Positions 35,177 to 44,821 are shown, counted from the stretch's first letter. The stretch: DNA of 45,705 bases from Abyssibacter sp. (GCA_023146115.1 JAGLCS010000049.1:1-45705); one strand, 5' to 3'. Notes: generated by a model not told the origin, from the sequence alone. Numbers and translations are program-made.

Positions 35177-37083
35177 GACGTGACCACGTCCGCCGCGGGG
35201 TCGGGGCTTGGCTGCGCGCGGTCCTTGTCCTTTTGCTTGCGTCCGCTCGAGCGGCTGCGTGCCTCGGCTTCCGCGCTACCGGATTTCTTCGGCGCGTAGT
35301 AAACGACCGTCTCACCAGGGCGCGGCTTGATCGGTGCATGCGGCGCATGAAAGGTCAGGCGTTTGCCCTCTCGCAGCACGCCGATGCAAAGCGATCCGTC
35401 CGGCAGATCCGAGAGAAAATCCTCGTAGCTGTAAGCCTCGGTAATCTTGGTCTTGTAGAACTTCCAATCCTGGAAGTGACGCCGCCAGAGTTCCTCGTAC
35501 TGGGCGTTCTCGGCGAAAGCCGGCACACCGGTGAACGGCCGTGCCACCGCCTTGCTCTTCTGGCGATTCCCGCCTTCGTCCGGCGCATACATCGGTAGCT
35601 GGAACACGCGATCGTGCTCCAGGCGGCCGGCGAAGTTACGGCAAACCAGCGCGTTGTAGGCGTCGTTGCTGGTCGCGGCCAGGACGACATTGACTCCATT
35701 GAGGTGCAACGACAGCTGCAACTCGTCCGACAGAATCTCGCCGTAGATAACGTTGACGCCGGCCAGCCGCGCTTCCCGCAGGCGATGCCAGGACGAGTCC
35801 ACCAGCAACACGGACAGGTTCAGGTCCTTCGCCAGGGCCTGCGCGAGTTCGGTGGTCCACGGCGAGGCGCCGACAATCAGCACGCCGTCGTCCGGGGTGG
35901 CCAGATCCAGGCGCTTGGCCAGCCAGCTGATGGTGAAACCGTGCAGCGTCACGGTGGTGAGCACCATTGCGAACACCAGCGGCAATAGCAGCTCGGCGTC
36001 TTCATAGCCGGCATCGAGCATCTCTGGCCCGAACAGACCGGCCACGGCGGCGGCGACGATCCCGCGCGGCGCGATCCAGCTCAACAGCAGGCGCTCGTTC
36101 CATTTCATGTCGGCGCCGATCGTGGCGAGCAGAATCGACAATGGACGAACGACGATGAGCATCGACGCGACCAGCGCGATGGCATGCCAGTCCAGATGCG
36201 AAATCGTCACCGGATCCAGATCGGCAGTCAGCAGAACGAACACGGAGGACACCAGCAAAATGGTGATGTACTCCTTGAACCGTCGCATTTCCTCGAAATT
36301 CGGCAGTTCCAGATTGCCCAGCACCATACCCATCAGCGTCACGGCGAGCAGCCCGGCCTCGTGCTGAACGGCATTGCTGAGTGCAAACACCAGCAGCACG
36401 CCGGCCAGCATGCTCGGCGCCTTCAGGTATTCCGGCACGTAACCGTTGCGAAACGCCCAGCCGACGAGCAACGCTGCGCCCCCACCGATGATGATCGCGG
36501 CCACCGAGCCAATGCCCAGCGAAATCAGCACTGAATCCAGCGGGTCACCGCCGCCGGAATAGACGAAAAACTGGAAGATCAGCACCGCGGCCAGCGCGCC
36601 GATCGGATCATTGATGATCCCCTCCCACTTCAAGTAGCTGGCCGTGCGGCGGTTCAAGCGCGCCTGTCGCAGCAGCGGGATGATCACCGTGGGGCCGGTA
36701 ACGACCATGATCGCGCCGAAGACCAGCGCCACGGGCCAGTCCAGATCGCCGATACCCTTCGCCGCCAGGCTGCCCAGGCCGAATGCGAATATGGCGCCGA
36801 TCGACACCAGTCGCTTCACGCCAGATGCGGCTTCCTTGAACTCATGCAGCCGCAGGGTCAGGCCACCCTCGAACAGGATGACGGCGACACAAAGGCTGAC
36901 AACGGGGCGGTAGACATCACCGAAGTCCACGCTGGGGCGCACGAAGCCCAACACGGGGCCAACGGCGACACCGGCCAGCAGGAACAACACAATCGCCGGC
37001 AAACGCATACGCCACGCGATCCACTGCGCGGCGACGCCCAGCGAGACCACGAGCACGAGCACATTGAGCAAGTCGTGAGTCAT
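35173..37083 (-). CDS. CPA-type Na+(K+)/H+ antiporter with C-terminal regulatory domain
   Basis: A 636-aa inner-membrane antiporter. About twelve helices form residues 5-395, with VVTGPTVIIP (about 126-135) and the ion-site motif NDPIGAL (about 157-163) of CPA1 exchangers. A cytoplasmic nucleotide-binding (TrkA-N-like) domain follows (DGVLIVGASPWTTELAQAL, about 400-420, to about 500), then a TrkA-C-like segment (about 540-600) and a Lys/Arg/Ser-rich tail. It should set pH or cation balance. It overlaps an alpha/beta hydrolase gene by 4 bases; the SH3b protein gene is 76 bases upstream. Confidence 0.93.
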   Translation of the reverse strand: MTHDLLNVLVLVVSLGVAAQWIAWRMRLPAIVLFLLAGVAVGPVLGFVRPSVDFGDVYRPVVSLCVAVILFEGGLTLRLHEFKEAASGVKRLVSIGAIFAFGLGSLAAKGIGDLDWPVALVFGAIMVVTGPTVIIPLLRQARLNRRTASYLKWEGIINDPIGALAAVLIFQFFVYSGGGDPLDSVLISLGIGSVAAIIIGGGAALLVGWAFRNGYVPEYLKAPSMLAGVLLVFALSNAVQHEAGLLAVTLMGMVLGNLELPNFEEMRRFKEYITILLVSSVFVLLTADLDPVTISHLDWHAIALVASMLIVVRPLSILLATIGADMKWNERLLLSWIAPRGIVAAAVAGLFGPEMLDAGYEDAELLLPLVFAMVLTTVTLHGFTISWLAKRLDLATPDDGVLIVGASPWTTELAQALAKDLNLSVLLVDSSWHRLREARLAGVNVIYGEILSDELQLSLHLNGVNVVLAATSNDAYNALVCRNFAGRLEHDRVFQLPMYAPDEGGNRQKSKAVARPFTGVPAFAENAQYEELWRRHFQDWKFYKTKITEAYSYEDFLSDLPDGSLCIGVLREGKRLTFHAPHAPIKPRPGETVVYYAPKKSGSAEAEARSRSSGRKQKDKDRAQPSPDPAADVVTS

Positions 37084-37159
37084 GGATTAGTCAGGTTCGC
37101 CAGCGACGGGCGGCAGGTCGTTATAGCACAGCGCCCAGCAGCGCCATGTAATGATGAAA

Positions 37160-37840
37160 TCAGCCCAGACCTTCCCAGCCGGACTTGCGGCGCCGCAGGT
37201 GTGGTGCGACCAGGCCGAGGGCCAGGCCGATGAACGCGATGGCCGCGCCGGTAATCCAGTTGTCGCGCAGCGACTGCTCGTTGCGCAGTTCCATTCCCAG
37301 TCGATCGCGCTCTTGCTCCAACGTTCGCACCTCTTCGACGAGCTGCTCGTTGCGCCGCTGGATCTCCATCGGCCGTGCAGCGGCCGACGACACGCGGCGC
37401 AGTTCGGTTTCCAGGCTGCCGACCTTCTCTTCCAGCTGACCGATCTGCGTTCGCATCTGCGTGTTTTCGGACTGGACCGTTTCGAGCTGCGCAACGGCCT
37501 CGGCCGCTTGTTGCTCCGCCTGAGACTGCGCTTGCCGAGCGGTGTCCACGCGTTCACGGGCCACAGGATTGTTCTGGAGGTAGCGGCTGAGCACCCAACC
37601 TTCCGTTCCGGAGGAAGTGCGAACCTGGGTGTAGCCGGACTCGGCATCCTGTTGCAACACTTCCACTCGTGAGCCGCTATCCAGCATGGCGCGGATGCCG
37701 AATTGCGTGCCTTGCCCCCGACGCAGGGTAATTTCCAGCTCATCGGTCACGTAGGCCGTGGCCGCGAGCGCAGAAAATGGCAAAGCAGCCAGCAGACAGA
37801 CAATTAGCGGTACGGCTCGATTGGTCACAGAATCCTCCAT
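37160..37840 (-). CDS. YgiM-like SH3b membrane protein
   Basis: A 226-aa protein with the order signal peptide (cleavage near ALAAT, about 27), bacterial SH3 domain (about 28-92, with VTDELEITLRRGQGTQF and GTEGWVLSRYL), a long periplasmic coiled coil (about 95-195, Glu/Gln-rich) and a C-terminal membrane span (WITGAAIAFIGLALGLVAPHL, about 195-215) with a basic end. This is the TIGR04211/YgiM layout, thought to bind peptidoglycan. Function is not established. It lies upstream of the antiporter on the same strand. Confidence 0.92.
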   Translation of the reverse strand: MEDSVTNRAVPLIVCLLAALPFSALAATAYVTDELEITLRRGQGTQFGIRAMLDSGSRVEVLQQDAESGYTQVRTSSGTEGWVLSRYLQNNPVARERVDTARQAQSQAEQQAAEAVAQLETVQSENTQMRTQIGQLEEKVGSLETELRRVSSAAARPMEIQRRNEQLVEEVRTLEQERDRLGMELRNEQSLRDNWITGAAIAFIGLALGLVAPHLRRRKSGWEGLG

Positions 37841-37891
37841 GAAGCGTGACAGACCAGGCGGCGAAAGGCGCGGGAGTCTAACAAAGCCTCG

Positions 37892-39349
37892 CTAGCGGGC
37901 ATTGATCAAACCCTCGGGCTGTTGATCGACCAGCAAATCGGCGAATAAGTTCGGATCATCAAAATGCCGTGAGCCGACGAACGCGATCGCATGCCGCCCC
38001 CATATTCGCATTGTGCCCGGCGAACGCACGCCGCTGGGCCACAGATACCATCGCTCCGACCGCCTCGACTCCGGCACCAGCCCATCGGCACCGAACAAAG
38101 CCCGACGTTGCCCGGTCCCGGCCATCGGCATCGACAACAAATCGGTGTAGGCGGCAAGCCGGTATCGCTGGGCGCCGTCCGCTGCAACGGCGGCGGGGCT
38201 GACGTCCACGATGAGATGATCGGTGCGCCGAACGGCGACCTCCACCCGGCCCGGCGTCCTGACCACCTCCGGCACAACCGCCGGCTCGGCGATGTCTTGC
38301 GCCGCGACAACCGCGTCGGGAGGAAACAGCACGTGGTAGCACCCGCAGGGGTGGATGCTGTCGCGCATACGCAGCTTGCCATCTCGATCCAGCGTCACCC
38401 GCCACAGGATGCCGTCCAGCGCACCGGCATACGGATCCCAGCCGGACTCGGCTGGGCGGCCGGCAAACCACAGCGTGTAGATAAGCTGCCAGACCAGCTC
38501 CCCCCGGTCCTGCCAGGGCAGCAGTTGCACATGCGCGACGGGCCGCGCTACATCAAAGGCAAGCTGATCCTCCATCCACACCGGGCGCCCTGGACGATCC
38601 GCATCCGTGGCGACGTCGAGCCGAAACACGGGCGCATGCTCGGCAACCCAGTGCGTCAGTAATGCGCGATCCGGCCGTGGCAGACCTGGTAGCTCCGGCG
38701 CCTCCGCCAATAGCCGGTCGATCAACGCAGGGGCAGCCACACTGGCTTCGTAGACCTGCCACGCGCTGTGCTGCTGGGACGCGCCGTAGTCGGCCAGGTA
38801 ATCGTACTGCCAGGCGCGCACACCCGCCTTCAATCTGATGCGCGTGATGGGATAAAGACCCAGCCAGCGCTGCCACCGCCGGTACGCCGACGGCTGGGCA
38901 CTGCGGTCCATCCAGGCGTTCCATTGCGCGTCATCAACCGTCGCATCCAGCGCCTGCCGCGCGCAACGCTGCATCTGCCGTTGCAGCGTGCCGGCCATCG
39001 CTTGGTCATCGGCGTTCATCAGCGCCGCCGTCCATGCCCGATTCCCCAACGTCGCGGTCGCCGCGAGCCACTGACGGCGAGCATCAGGGTCGTCAGCCAC
39101 CGGCCAGCGATCCCAGCCACGGAAGCTACGAAACCATGGCGCACCATCCAGGGGCATGCCATAGGCGGTCTGGACACGCTGTTTTTTGGTGAAGTCCTCG
39201 TAACGGGTTGCGACCTGTTCGCAGGGCAGATTCGACGCCATCGTCGGCGGTCGCTCCACCGAGCCGGGCACGACACACCCGACCATCGCCAACGAGAACA
39301 GCAATGCCAGCAACGGGTTGTCGCACTTAAACCGTGCGTCTATAGTCAC
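37892..39349 (-). CDS. large predicted lipoprotein, function unknown
   Basis: A 485-aa protein with a lipoprotein signal (LLALLFSLAMVGCVV, Cys about 25). The mature part is Trp/Asp-rich alpha/beta sequence; one notable stretch is DSIHPCGCYHVLFPP (about 332-346) with paired cysteines. I recognise no family. The frame is open to 39451; I chose GTG 39349 because it gives a normal lipoprotein N-terminus and avoids the start region of the divergent gene at 39414. GTG 39361 is an alternative. No strong ribosome site is visible for either, so the start is uncertain. Confidence 0.72.
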   Translation of the reverse strand: MTIDARFKCDNPLLALLFSLAMVGCVVPGSVERPPTMASNLPCEQVATRYEDFTKKQRVQTAYGMPLDGAPWFRSFRGWDRWPVADDPDARRQWLAATATLGNRAWTAALMNADDQAMAGTLQRQMQRCARQALDATVDDAQWNAWMDRSAQPSAYRRWQRWLGLYPITRIRLKAGVRAWQYDYLADYGASQQHSAWQVYEASVAAPALIDRLLAEAPELPGLPRPDRALLTHWVAEHAPVFRLDVATDADRPGRPVWMEDQLAFDVARPVAHVQLLPWQDRGELVWQLIYTLWFAGRPAESGWDPYAGALDGILWRVTLDRDGKLRMRDSIHPCGCYHVLFPPDAVVAAQDIAEPAVVPEVVRTPGRVEVAVRRTDHLIVDVSPAAVAADGAQRYRLAAYTDLLSMPMAGTGQRRALFGADGLVPESRRSERWYLWPSGVRSPGTMRIWGRHAIAFVGSRHFDDPNLFADLLVDQQPEGLINAR

Positions 39350-39413
39350 CGTGCGGTGCACACAGGGAGTGTTGCGCCTGGAATTCACTCTATAACGGAA
39401 CGCGGAGACGAAC

Positions 39414-39953
39414 ATGCGGCGCCACACTCTAGCAGCAATCTTATTGGGCATTGCGGCATCGGGGCCAGCTGCTGCCAGCAGCTATGGAGCCCCCTCGCCA
39501 GAAGGTTTGATGTTCCTCGAAATGGGTTTCGGAGATGCCTCGGCCCAGCCGCTGGTGCAGAAACTTCGCTATGGATTCCAGTTCGATGTCGCACACGGCT
39601 TCGAGCAGATCGACCGCCCGAAAATGTTGCGGATGGAATTCAACAGCAATCAGATGTCGCCGATGGGCCTCAACCGCTTCGAGGTTGGCGGCGTCAACGT
39701 GCTGACCACGCATTACCGGATGAACGCAGCCGGCATGTTCGAGGGCTACTCGGTCATCGATTTCGGTTTGCTCGCGATCGGCGTGGCCGGTCTTGCTGCG
39801 ATTGGCACCGAGGTATTCGACAGCGACGAAACCGAGGAAGTCGCGCTGCCCGGTGATGACGGCGACGACGGCGATGGTGGTGACGACGGCGATGACGGCG
39901 ACGACGGAGGCGATCCGGTCTGCGGCCTGATTCCGCTGCCCGGCTGCCCGTAA
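39414..39953 (+). CDS. exported protein with acidic Gly-Asp tail
   Basis: A 179-aa protein. A signal peptide (LAAILLGIAASGPAAAS, cleavage near residue 22) leads to a beta-rich region (about 30-110) with MGFGDASAQPLVQKLRYGFQ, then a hydrophobic, possibly membrane-spanning stretch (LLAIGVAGLAAIG, about 119-131), and a tail of GDDGD-type repeats (about 145-167) ending PVCGLIPLPGCP with two cysteines. No family is recognised. CGGAG lies 6 bases before ATG 39414, and a clear terminator follows. The acidic tail could bind calcium or stay disordered. It is divergent from the unknown lipoprotein across 64 bases. Confidence 0.78.
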   Translation: MRRHTLAAILLGIAASGPAAASSYGAPSPEGLMFLEMGFGDASAQPLVQKLRYGFQFDVAHGFEQIDRPKMLRMEFNSNQMSPMGLNRFEVGGVNVLTTHYRMNAAGMFEGYSVIDFGLLAIGVAGLAAIGTEVFDSDETEEVALPGDDGDDGDGGDDGDDGDDGGDPVCGLIPLPGCP

Positions 39954-39972
39954 CGTCGGCCCGCAGCACCAA

Positions 39973-40000
39973 GAACGGCCCGGCTAGTCCGGGCCGTTTT
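39973..40000 (+). terminator. intrinsic terminator after the acidic-tail gene
   Basis: ACGGCCCGG (39974-39982) pairs perfectly with CCGGGCCGT (39989-39997) around a 6-base loop, and four T residues follow. The next gene, the TatD-like nuclease, begins 26 bases later. Confidence 0.9.
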
Positions 40001-40025
40001 CATTCCTCGCCCCGGACGCCAAACC

Positions 40026-40832
40026 ATGATCGACATCGGCGCCAACCTCGCTGACGCCAGCTTCGACGCCGACCGGCCGGACGTTCTGGACCGGGCTTGG
40101 TCCGCCGGCGTCGAGCACATCGTCCTAACCGGCTCCTCGGCGTTCAGCAACCGGCGGGTACAGGAGATCATCGGGCTGGCGCCAAGCCGCCTCTCGGCGA
40201 CGGCGGGCCTGCATCCGCACTACGCCTCCGAGTGGACGCCGGCGCTGGGCGACGAGATCCACGCGCTGGCCAACGCGCATCGGCTTGTTGCCGTCGGGGA
40301 ATGCGGCCTGGACTATTTCAGAGACCTGTCAGATCGCGGCGCCCAGCGCCGCGCCTTCATCGAGCAGTTGGCCATCGCGGTCGAGCACGGTCTCCCGGTG
40401 TTCCTGCATCAACGGGATGCGCACGCGGACTTTGTGGCGGTACTCCGCGAATATCGCGCCTCACTGGTGGATTGCGTGGTGCACTGCTTCACGGACACCG
40501 CCGATGCACTGGCTGATTACCTGAGCCTGGACTGCCACATTGGCATCACCGGCTGGATCTGCGACGAACGGCGAGGCCAGCATCTACTGGATTGCGTCGG
40601 GAGCATCCCGCCACAGCGCCTGATGATTGAAACAGATGCGCCCTACCTGCTCCCCCGGACGATCCGCCCACGGCCGAAATCCCGGCGCAACGAGCCCATG
40701 CATCTTGGCGTTGTGGCCGACGCCGTTGCCGCAGCACGAGACGAATCTGTCGAGATGCTTCGCAGCGCGACCAGCGCCAATGCCAGGCGGTTTTATCGGC
40801 TGCCTGAAACCCCCGAGCCCGCTGGCCGCTAA
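40026..40832 (+). CDS. TatD-family metal-dependent nuclease
   Basis: A 268-aa TIM-barrel hydrolase of the TatD 3'-5' exonuclease family. Metal ligands are in the usual places: MIDIGANL at the start (where most members have an H-x-H or D-x-G-x-N form), AVGECGLDYFRD (about 89-100), a His in VFLHQRDAH (about 125-133), VVHCFT (about 147-152) and IETDAPYLLP (about 200-209). It should degrade single-stranded DNA or RNA in repair. It begins soon after a terminator, so a promoter must lie in or near 39950-40025. Confidence 0.93.
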   Translation: MIDIGANLADASFDADRPDVLDRAWSAGVEHIVLTGSSAFSNRRVQEIIGLAPSRLSATAGLHPHYASEWTPALGDEIHALANAHRLVAVGECGLDYFRDLSDRGAQRRAFIEQLAIAVEHGLPVFLHQRDAHADFVAVLREYRASLVDCVVHCFTDTADALADYLSLDCHIGITGWICDERRGQHLLDCVGSIPPQRLMIETDAPYLLPRTIRPRPKSRRNEPMHLGVVADAVAAARDESVEMLRSATSANARRFYRLPETPEPAGR

Positions 40833-40861
40833 CCCGGGCGCGAACACCACTGTCCGCCGCG

Positions 40862-41938
40862 TTAGCGCATGGAGCGCAGCCGCACCGCAACCAGCACGGC
40901 CACGGCGGCTGTCGGCAAGAAGGCCGTGACCACCGGCGACAAGCCATAGATCAGCCCGGTGCTGGATGTGACCTCGTTGACCAGATAAAAGCCCACCCCG
41001 AACAGCACGCCAATAAACAGGCGCTGCCCCGCCCCGCTTTGCCGCAGCGAGCCAATCACGAAGGGCACGGCGACGAGCATCATGACAATCACCGTGATCG
41101 GCGCCGCGAGCTTGCGCCAGAACGCCAGCGACGAACTCTCGGCGTCCAGGCCGTTACGCTCCAGGTACTCCACATAGCGCCACAGCCCCCAGGCCGAAAG
41201 GCTTTCCGCTTCCAGCACGAACAGCCGCAGCACATCCGGGGTTAGCTCGGGCGTCAAATCCATCGGCCAGGGCTCCTGGTCCATGGTTTCCACGCGAATC
41301 TCGTCCTCCAAGAAACGCGTGCGGCGCACCCCTTCAAACGTCCAGTGATCGTCGTCGTAGCGCGCCGAATCGATGGCGATCGCCGCATCCATGCTGCCAT
41401 CGTCACTCAGCCTGAACAGCTCAACCTGACGAATCTGGCGCTCGCTGACCAGCTCGCCGATAAAGACGAAATGCTTGCCATCACGCAACCACACCCCGTC
41501 CTTGCTACCGCGGGCACTCTCACCGTAGCGGGCGACACTGCGGATCTCATCGGCCAGCGGCGTCGTCACCGGTACGAGCAGCTCACCCAGGGCGAACGCC
41601 AGCGCGCCGATCACCACGCCGGCCTTGGCCACACCCCAGGCCAGCCGAATCACCGAGATACCCGCGGCACGCATGGCGACCAGTTCGGAATTCGCGGCCA
41701 AGGCGCCCAGACCCATCAGGGTGCCGAGCAGCGCGATGACGGGAAACATCACATACACCGTCTCGGGAACCTGCAACGCCACGTACTGGAGAATGGCGCC
41801 AATCCCGTACTGGCCACGACCGAGATCCTCCAGTTCGGTGACGAAAGTGATGAACGTGGAAATCGCCAGCAGCGCCGCACCGACGACCAGCGTCAGGGTG
41901 AACACCGACTGACGCAGATACGCGTCGACCCGCCTCAT
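40862..41938 (-). CDS. lptG: LptG, LPS export ABC permease
   Basis: A 358-aa inner-membrane permease of the LptB2FG transporter that drives lipopolysaccharide to the outer membrane. Three spans near the N-terminus (about 13-105, with the family pattern TFITFVTELEDLGRGQYG between two of them), a periplasmic beta-jellyroll domain (about 125-255) and three spans at the C-terminus. The segment LGALAANSELVAMRAAGIS (about 77-95) is the coupling helix that meets LptB. The start overlaps the lptF stop by 4 bases (ATGA). Confidence 0.96.
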   Translation of the reverse strand: MRRVDAYLRQSVFTLTLVVGAALLAISTFITFVTELEDLGRGQYGIGAILQYVALQVPETVYVMFPVIALLGTLMGLGALAANSELVAMRAAGISVIRLAWGVAKAGVVIGALAFALGELLVPVTTPLADEIRSVARYGESARGSKDGVWLRDGKHFVFIGELVSERQIRQVELFRLSDDGSMDAAIAIDSARYDDDHWTFEGVRRTRFLEDEIRVETMDQEPWPMDLTPELTPDVLRLFVLEAESLSAWGLWRYVEYLERNGLDAESSSLAFWRKLAAPITVIVMMLVAVPFVIGSLRQSGAGQRLFIGVLFGVGFYLVNEVTSSTGLIYGLSPVVTAFLPTAAVAVLVAVRLRSMR

Positions 41939-43029
41939 GACGAACTACGCCCGAGCAGGCGAAGCCGCCCATCACGGAACAGATAAAGCCACACCACGGC
42001 CAGGGCGACGAGCATGTGAACCCACCACATCCCCAGCCAGGCCGGGATCAGCCCCTTGCCTACCCAGGCCTGCGCCACACCCAGAACGTTGACATAGACG
42101 ATGTAGGCCCCGATGCCGAGGATGAGTTTGGCGTAGCGGCCCTGCCGCGGCGAGGTATGGGATAGCGGAACGGCCAGCAGCGCCAGCAACAGCACGGTGA
42201 TCGGCGACGACGCCCGCCACTGCAACTCGGCGATGTCTTCGGGCTGACCGGAGGCAAGCAGATCGGTGGTTGCAGCGATCTTCCGCTTGCCGACCTCGTA
42301 AACGAAACTGGGGGCAGGAAACCGGAATCCGTTGTCAACAAAGGACAGCACCCGAAATGCCGCCTGCCCCGGCTGGCCTTCATAGCGATAGCCGTTCTTC
42401 AACGCCAACGTGCGATCCCCCGTGTCGGCCTCAATCGACTCCCGCCCGCTCTGAGCGACCAACACACCGGCGCGAGCCTCGCCAAAGCTGCGCACGAAAA
42501 TCTGCTCCATCGTGCCTTCCGCGGCATCCCGCCGCTCCACATAGAACACGGCAGGCACGCCCGGAATCGTACGGAACTGTCCGGGCTCGAAGGCCGAGAA
42601 GGCAATCTGCTGCTGCGCGCGCTTGATCAAATAATCCGCGGTGCGCCCCGCCCAGGGCGACAGCGCAAAACTGAGAATCGCGGTGATGGCCGCCAGCGCG
42701 ATGCCAAGCCGGATGAACGGCCTGTAGAGCGTACCCAGGCTGACACCACAAGCCGCAATCGCAGCCATTTCGCTATCGCGATAAAGCCGGCCAAGGGACA
42801 GCATCACCGCCAGCAGCAAGGACACCGGTATCAGGATGACCAGATATTGCACGCTGGATAGCGCAACCACCTGTAACAACAGGGTTTCCGGCAGCTCCCC
42901 ACTCGCGGCAAGCCCGAGAAAACGCGCGAATCGCGTGGACAGCATGATTGCCAACAGCACCAGTGTGACCGCCACCCAGGTCAGACCCGCCTCGCGAAAC
43001 AGGTAGCGGTCGAGAATTAACGGGCGCAT
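41935..43029 (-). CDS. lptF: LptF, LPS export ABC permease
   Basis: A 364-aa partner of LptG, with the same fold: N-terminal spans (about 12-105), jellyroll (about 120-250) and C-terminal spans (about 270-350). It begins MRPLILDRYLFREAGLTW, the typical LptF start, and has LGRLYRDSEMAAIAACGVS (about 78-96) as the coupling region. The frame is open to 43194 but ATG 43029 marks the conserved N-terminus; no clear ribosome site is seen. It is divergent from pepA across about 220 bases, the standard gammaproteobacterial arrangement. Confidence 0.96.
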   Translation of the reverse strand: MRPLILDRYLFREAGLTWVAVTLVLLAIMLSTRFARFLGLAASGELPETLLLQVVALSSVQYLVILIPVSLLLAVMLSLGRLYRDSEMAAIAACGVSLGTLYRPFIRLGIALAAITAILSFALSPWAGRTADYLIKRAQQQIAFSAFEPGQFRTIPGVPAVFYVERRDAAEGTMEQIFVRSFGEARAGVLVAQSGRESIEADTGDRTLALKNGYRYEGQPGQAAFRVLSFVDNGFRFPAPSFVYEVGKRKIAATTDLLASGQPEDIAELQWRASSPITVLLLALLAVPLSHTSPRQGRYAKLILGIGAYIVYVNVLGVAQAWVGKGLIPAWLGMWWVHMLVALAVVWLYLFRDGRLRLLGRSSS

Positions 43030-43249
43030 TCGGCAGGCATCAAGAGTTGAAATTCGGTGGTCAACTTGGACTTGGGATGAAAAATACGCCGAACCGCCTA
43101 GAATGGAGCGAGACGGCCTAAGAGCCGGACAATTTGTCCCGTCATCAGCTCGATGCCCGGAGGCTCGAGCGCTGATTCCGACAGCGGACTCCATCCGGAG
43201 GTTCGCTGAGCGTCTGTGTCAGTTTAATACCAAGGAGAAAGGACGACAC

Positions 43250-44770
43250 ATGGAATACTTTGTCAAGAGTGGCAATCCCGAGAAACAGCGCGTTGGATGC
43301 GTGGTCGTCGGCGTATTCGACCGCCGCAAGACCACCATCGCCGCTGGCACGCTGGACCACGTGAGCGCGGGCGCCATCGGCAGTGTCATGCGTCGCGGCG
43401 ACATGGACGGCAAGCTGGGACAGACCCTGATGCTGCACAACCTGCCCAACATGTTCTGCGACCGTGTGCTGCTAGTTGGCATGGGCAAGGAGCGCGATCT
43501 CGACGACGCCAACTTCCGCACGGCCTGTACCACCGCCGCCAAGACCCTGAAGAAATGCGGCGCCAAGGATGCGGTGAGCTACCTGACGCATGCCAATGTC
43601 AAAGGCCGCTCGCATGGCTGGAAAGTGAAGCAGGCCGCGCTCATGACCGAAGCCGCGTTCTACAGCTTCACCGAGTGTCGCGGCGAAGAGGCGCGCAACA
43701 ACATCGACCCGCCGAAAATCGAGCGCATCACCTTCGATGTACCGCGCCGCAGTGATCTGGACGAAGGCGAAGTCGGCCTGACCGAGGCCCTGGGGATTGC
43801 CAAGGGTGTGGCGACGTCACGGCGCCTCGGTGATCTGCCGGGCAATATCTGCACGCCGACCTTCCTTGCCGATCACGCGCAGCAGCTCGCCAAGGACTAC
43901 AGCAAGATCAAGACCCGCGTGCTGGAAGAAGCGGAGATGGAGGAACTCGGCATGGGTGCGCTGCTCTCCGTATCACGCGGCAGCCGCCAACCGGCCAAGC
44001 TGATCATCATGGAGTACATGAACGGGCCGAAGGACCAGAAGCCGGTGATCTTTGTCGGCAAGGGCCTGACCTTCGATGCCGGCGGTATCAGCATTAAGCC
44101 CGGCCCCAAGATGGACGAGATGAAGTACGACATGTGCGGCGGCGCATCCGTCTTCGGTGCCATGCATGCGCTGGCCGAGCTGGAACTGCCCATGAATGTC
44201 GTGGGTATCGTGCCCAGCTCCGAAAACCTGCCGGATGGCGACGCCAACAAGCCGGGCGACATCGTCACCAGCATGTCGGGCATCACCATCGAGGTGCTGA
44301 ACACCGATGCCGAAGGCCGGCTGATCCTCTGTGACGCGCTGACCTACGCCGAGCGGAATTACGACGCCGACGTGATCGTCGACATGGCCACGCTAACCGG
44401 TGCCTGCGTGGTCGCGCTGGGTGCCCACGCCACCGGCCTGTTCTCGAACCAATCATCGTTGGCCAAGGCATTGCTCAACGCCGGCGAATCCATCGTCGAT
44501 CGCGCCTGGGAGATGCCGCTGTGGGAGGACTACCAGCAGCAGCTCAAAAGCCCGTTTGCCGACGTCGCCAACATCGGTGGGCCGGGAGCCGGTGCGATCA
44601 CCGCCGCCAGCTTCCTGCACCGCTTCATGCGCAAGCAGCGCTGGGCGCATCTGGACATCGCCGGCACGGCCTGGACCAGTGGCGGCGCGACCAAGGGCTC
44701 GACCGGTCGCCCCGTTGGTCTGCTGGTGCAGTTCCTGCTCGACCGTCTGGAAAAGCAGCAGGCGGCCTGA
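43250..44770 (+). CDS. pepA: leucyl aminopeptidase A
   Basis: A 506-aa di-metal aminopeptidase of family M17. In E. coli it also binds DNA and acts in Xer recombination and in control of carAB. Metal and catalytic residues are all present: Lys271 and Asp276 (KGLTFDAGG), Lys283, Asp294, Asp353 and Glu355 in the signature NTDAEGRL, with Arg357. The N-terminus (MEYFVKSGNPEKQR) matches E. coli PepA. ATG 43250 has AAAGGA 6 bases upstream. The frame is open further upstream but without conserved sequence. A terminator follows the gene. Confidence 0.98.
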   Translation: MEYFVKSGNPEKQRVGCVVVGVFDRRKTTIAAGTLDHVSAGAIGSVMRRGDMDGKLGQTLMLHNLPNMFCDRVLLVGMGKERDLDDANFRTACTTAAKTLKKCGAKDAVSYLTHANVKGRSHGWKVKQAALMTEAAFYSFTECRGEEARNNIDPPKIERITFDVPRRSDLDEGEVGLTEALGIAKGVATSRRLGDLPGNICTPTFLADHAQQLAKDYSKIKTRVLEEAEMEELGMGALLSVSRGSRQPAKLIIMEYMNGPKDQKPVIFVGKGLTFDAGGISIKPGPKMDEMKYDMCGGASVFGAMHALAELELPMNVVGIVPSSENLPDGDANKPGDIVTSMSGITIEVLNTDAEGRLILCDALTYAERNYDADVIVDMATLTGACVVALGAHATGLFSNQSSLAKALLNAGESIVDRAWEMPLWEDYQQQLKSPFADVANIGGPGAGAITAASFLHRFMRKQRWAHLDIAGTAWTSGGATKGSTGRPVGLLVQFLLDRLEKQQAA

Positions 44771-44791
44771 TCGTCCAAGGCTGCTGATGCG

Positions 44792-44821
44792 AGGCCGGCA
44801 GTTGCGCTGCCGGCCTTTTTT
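44792..44821 (+). terminator. intrinsic terminator after pepA
   Basis: AGGCCGGCA (44792-44800) pairs with TGCCGGCCT (44808-44816), loop of 7, followed by a run of six T ending at 44821. It separates pepA from holC, which must then have its own promoter or depend on readthrough. Confidence 0.93.
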
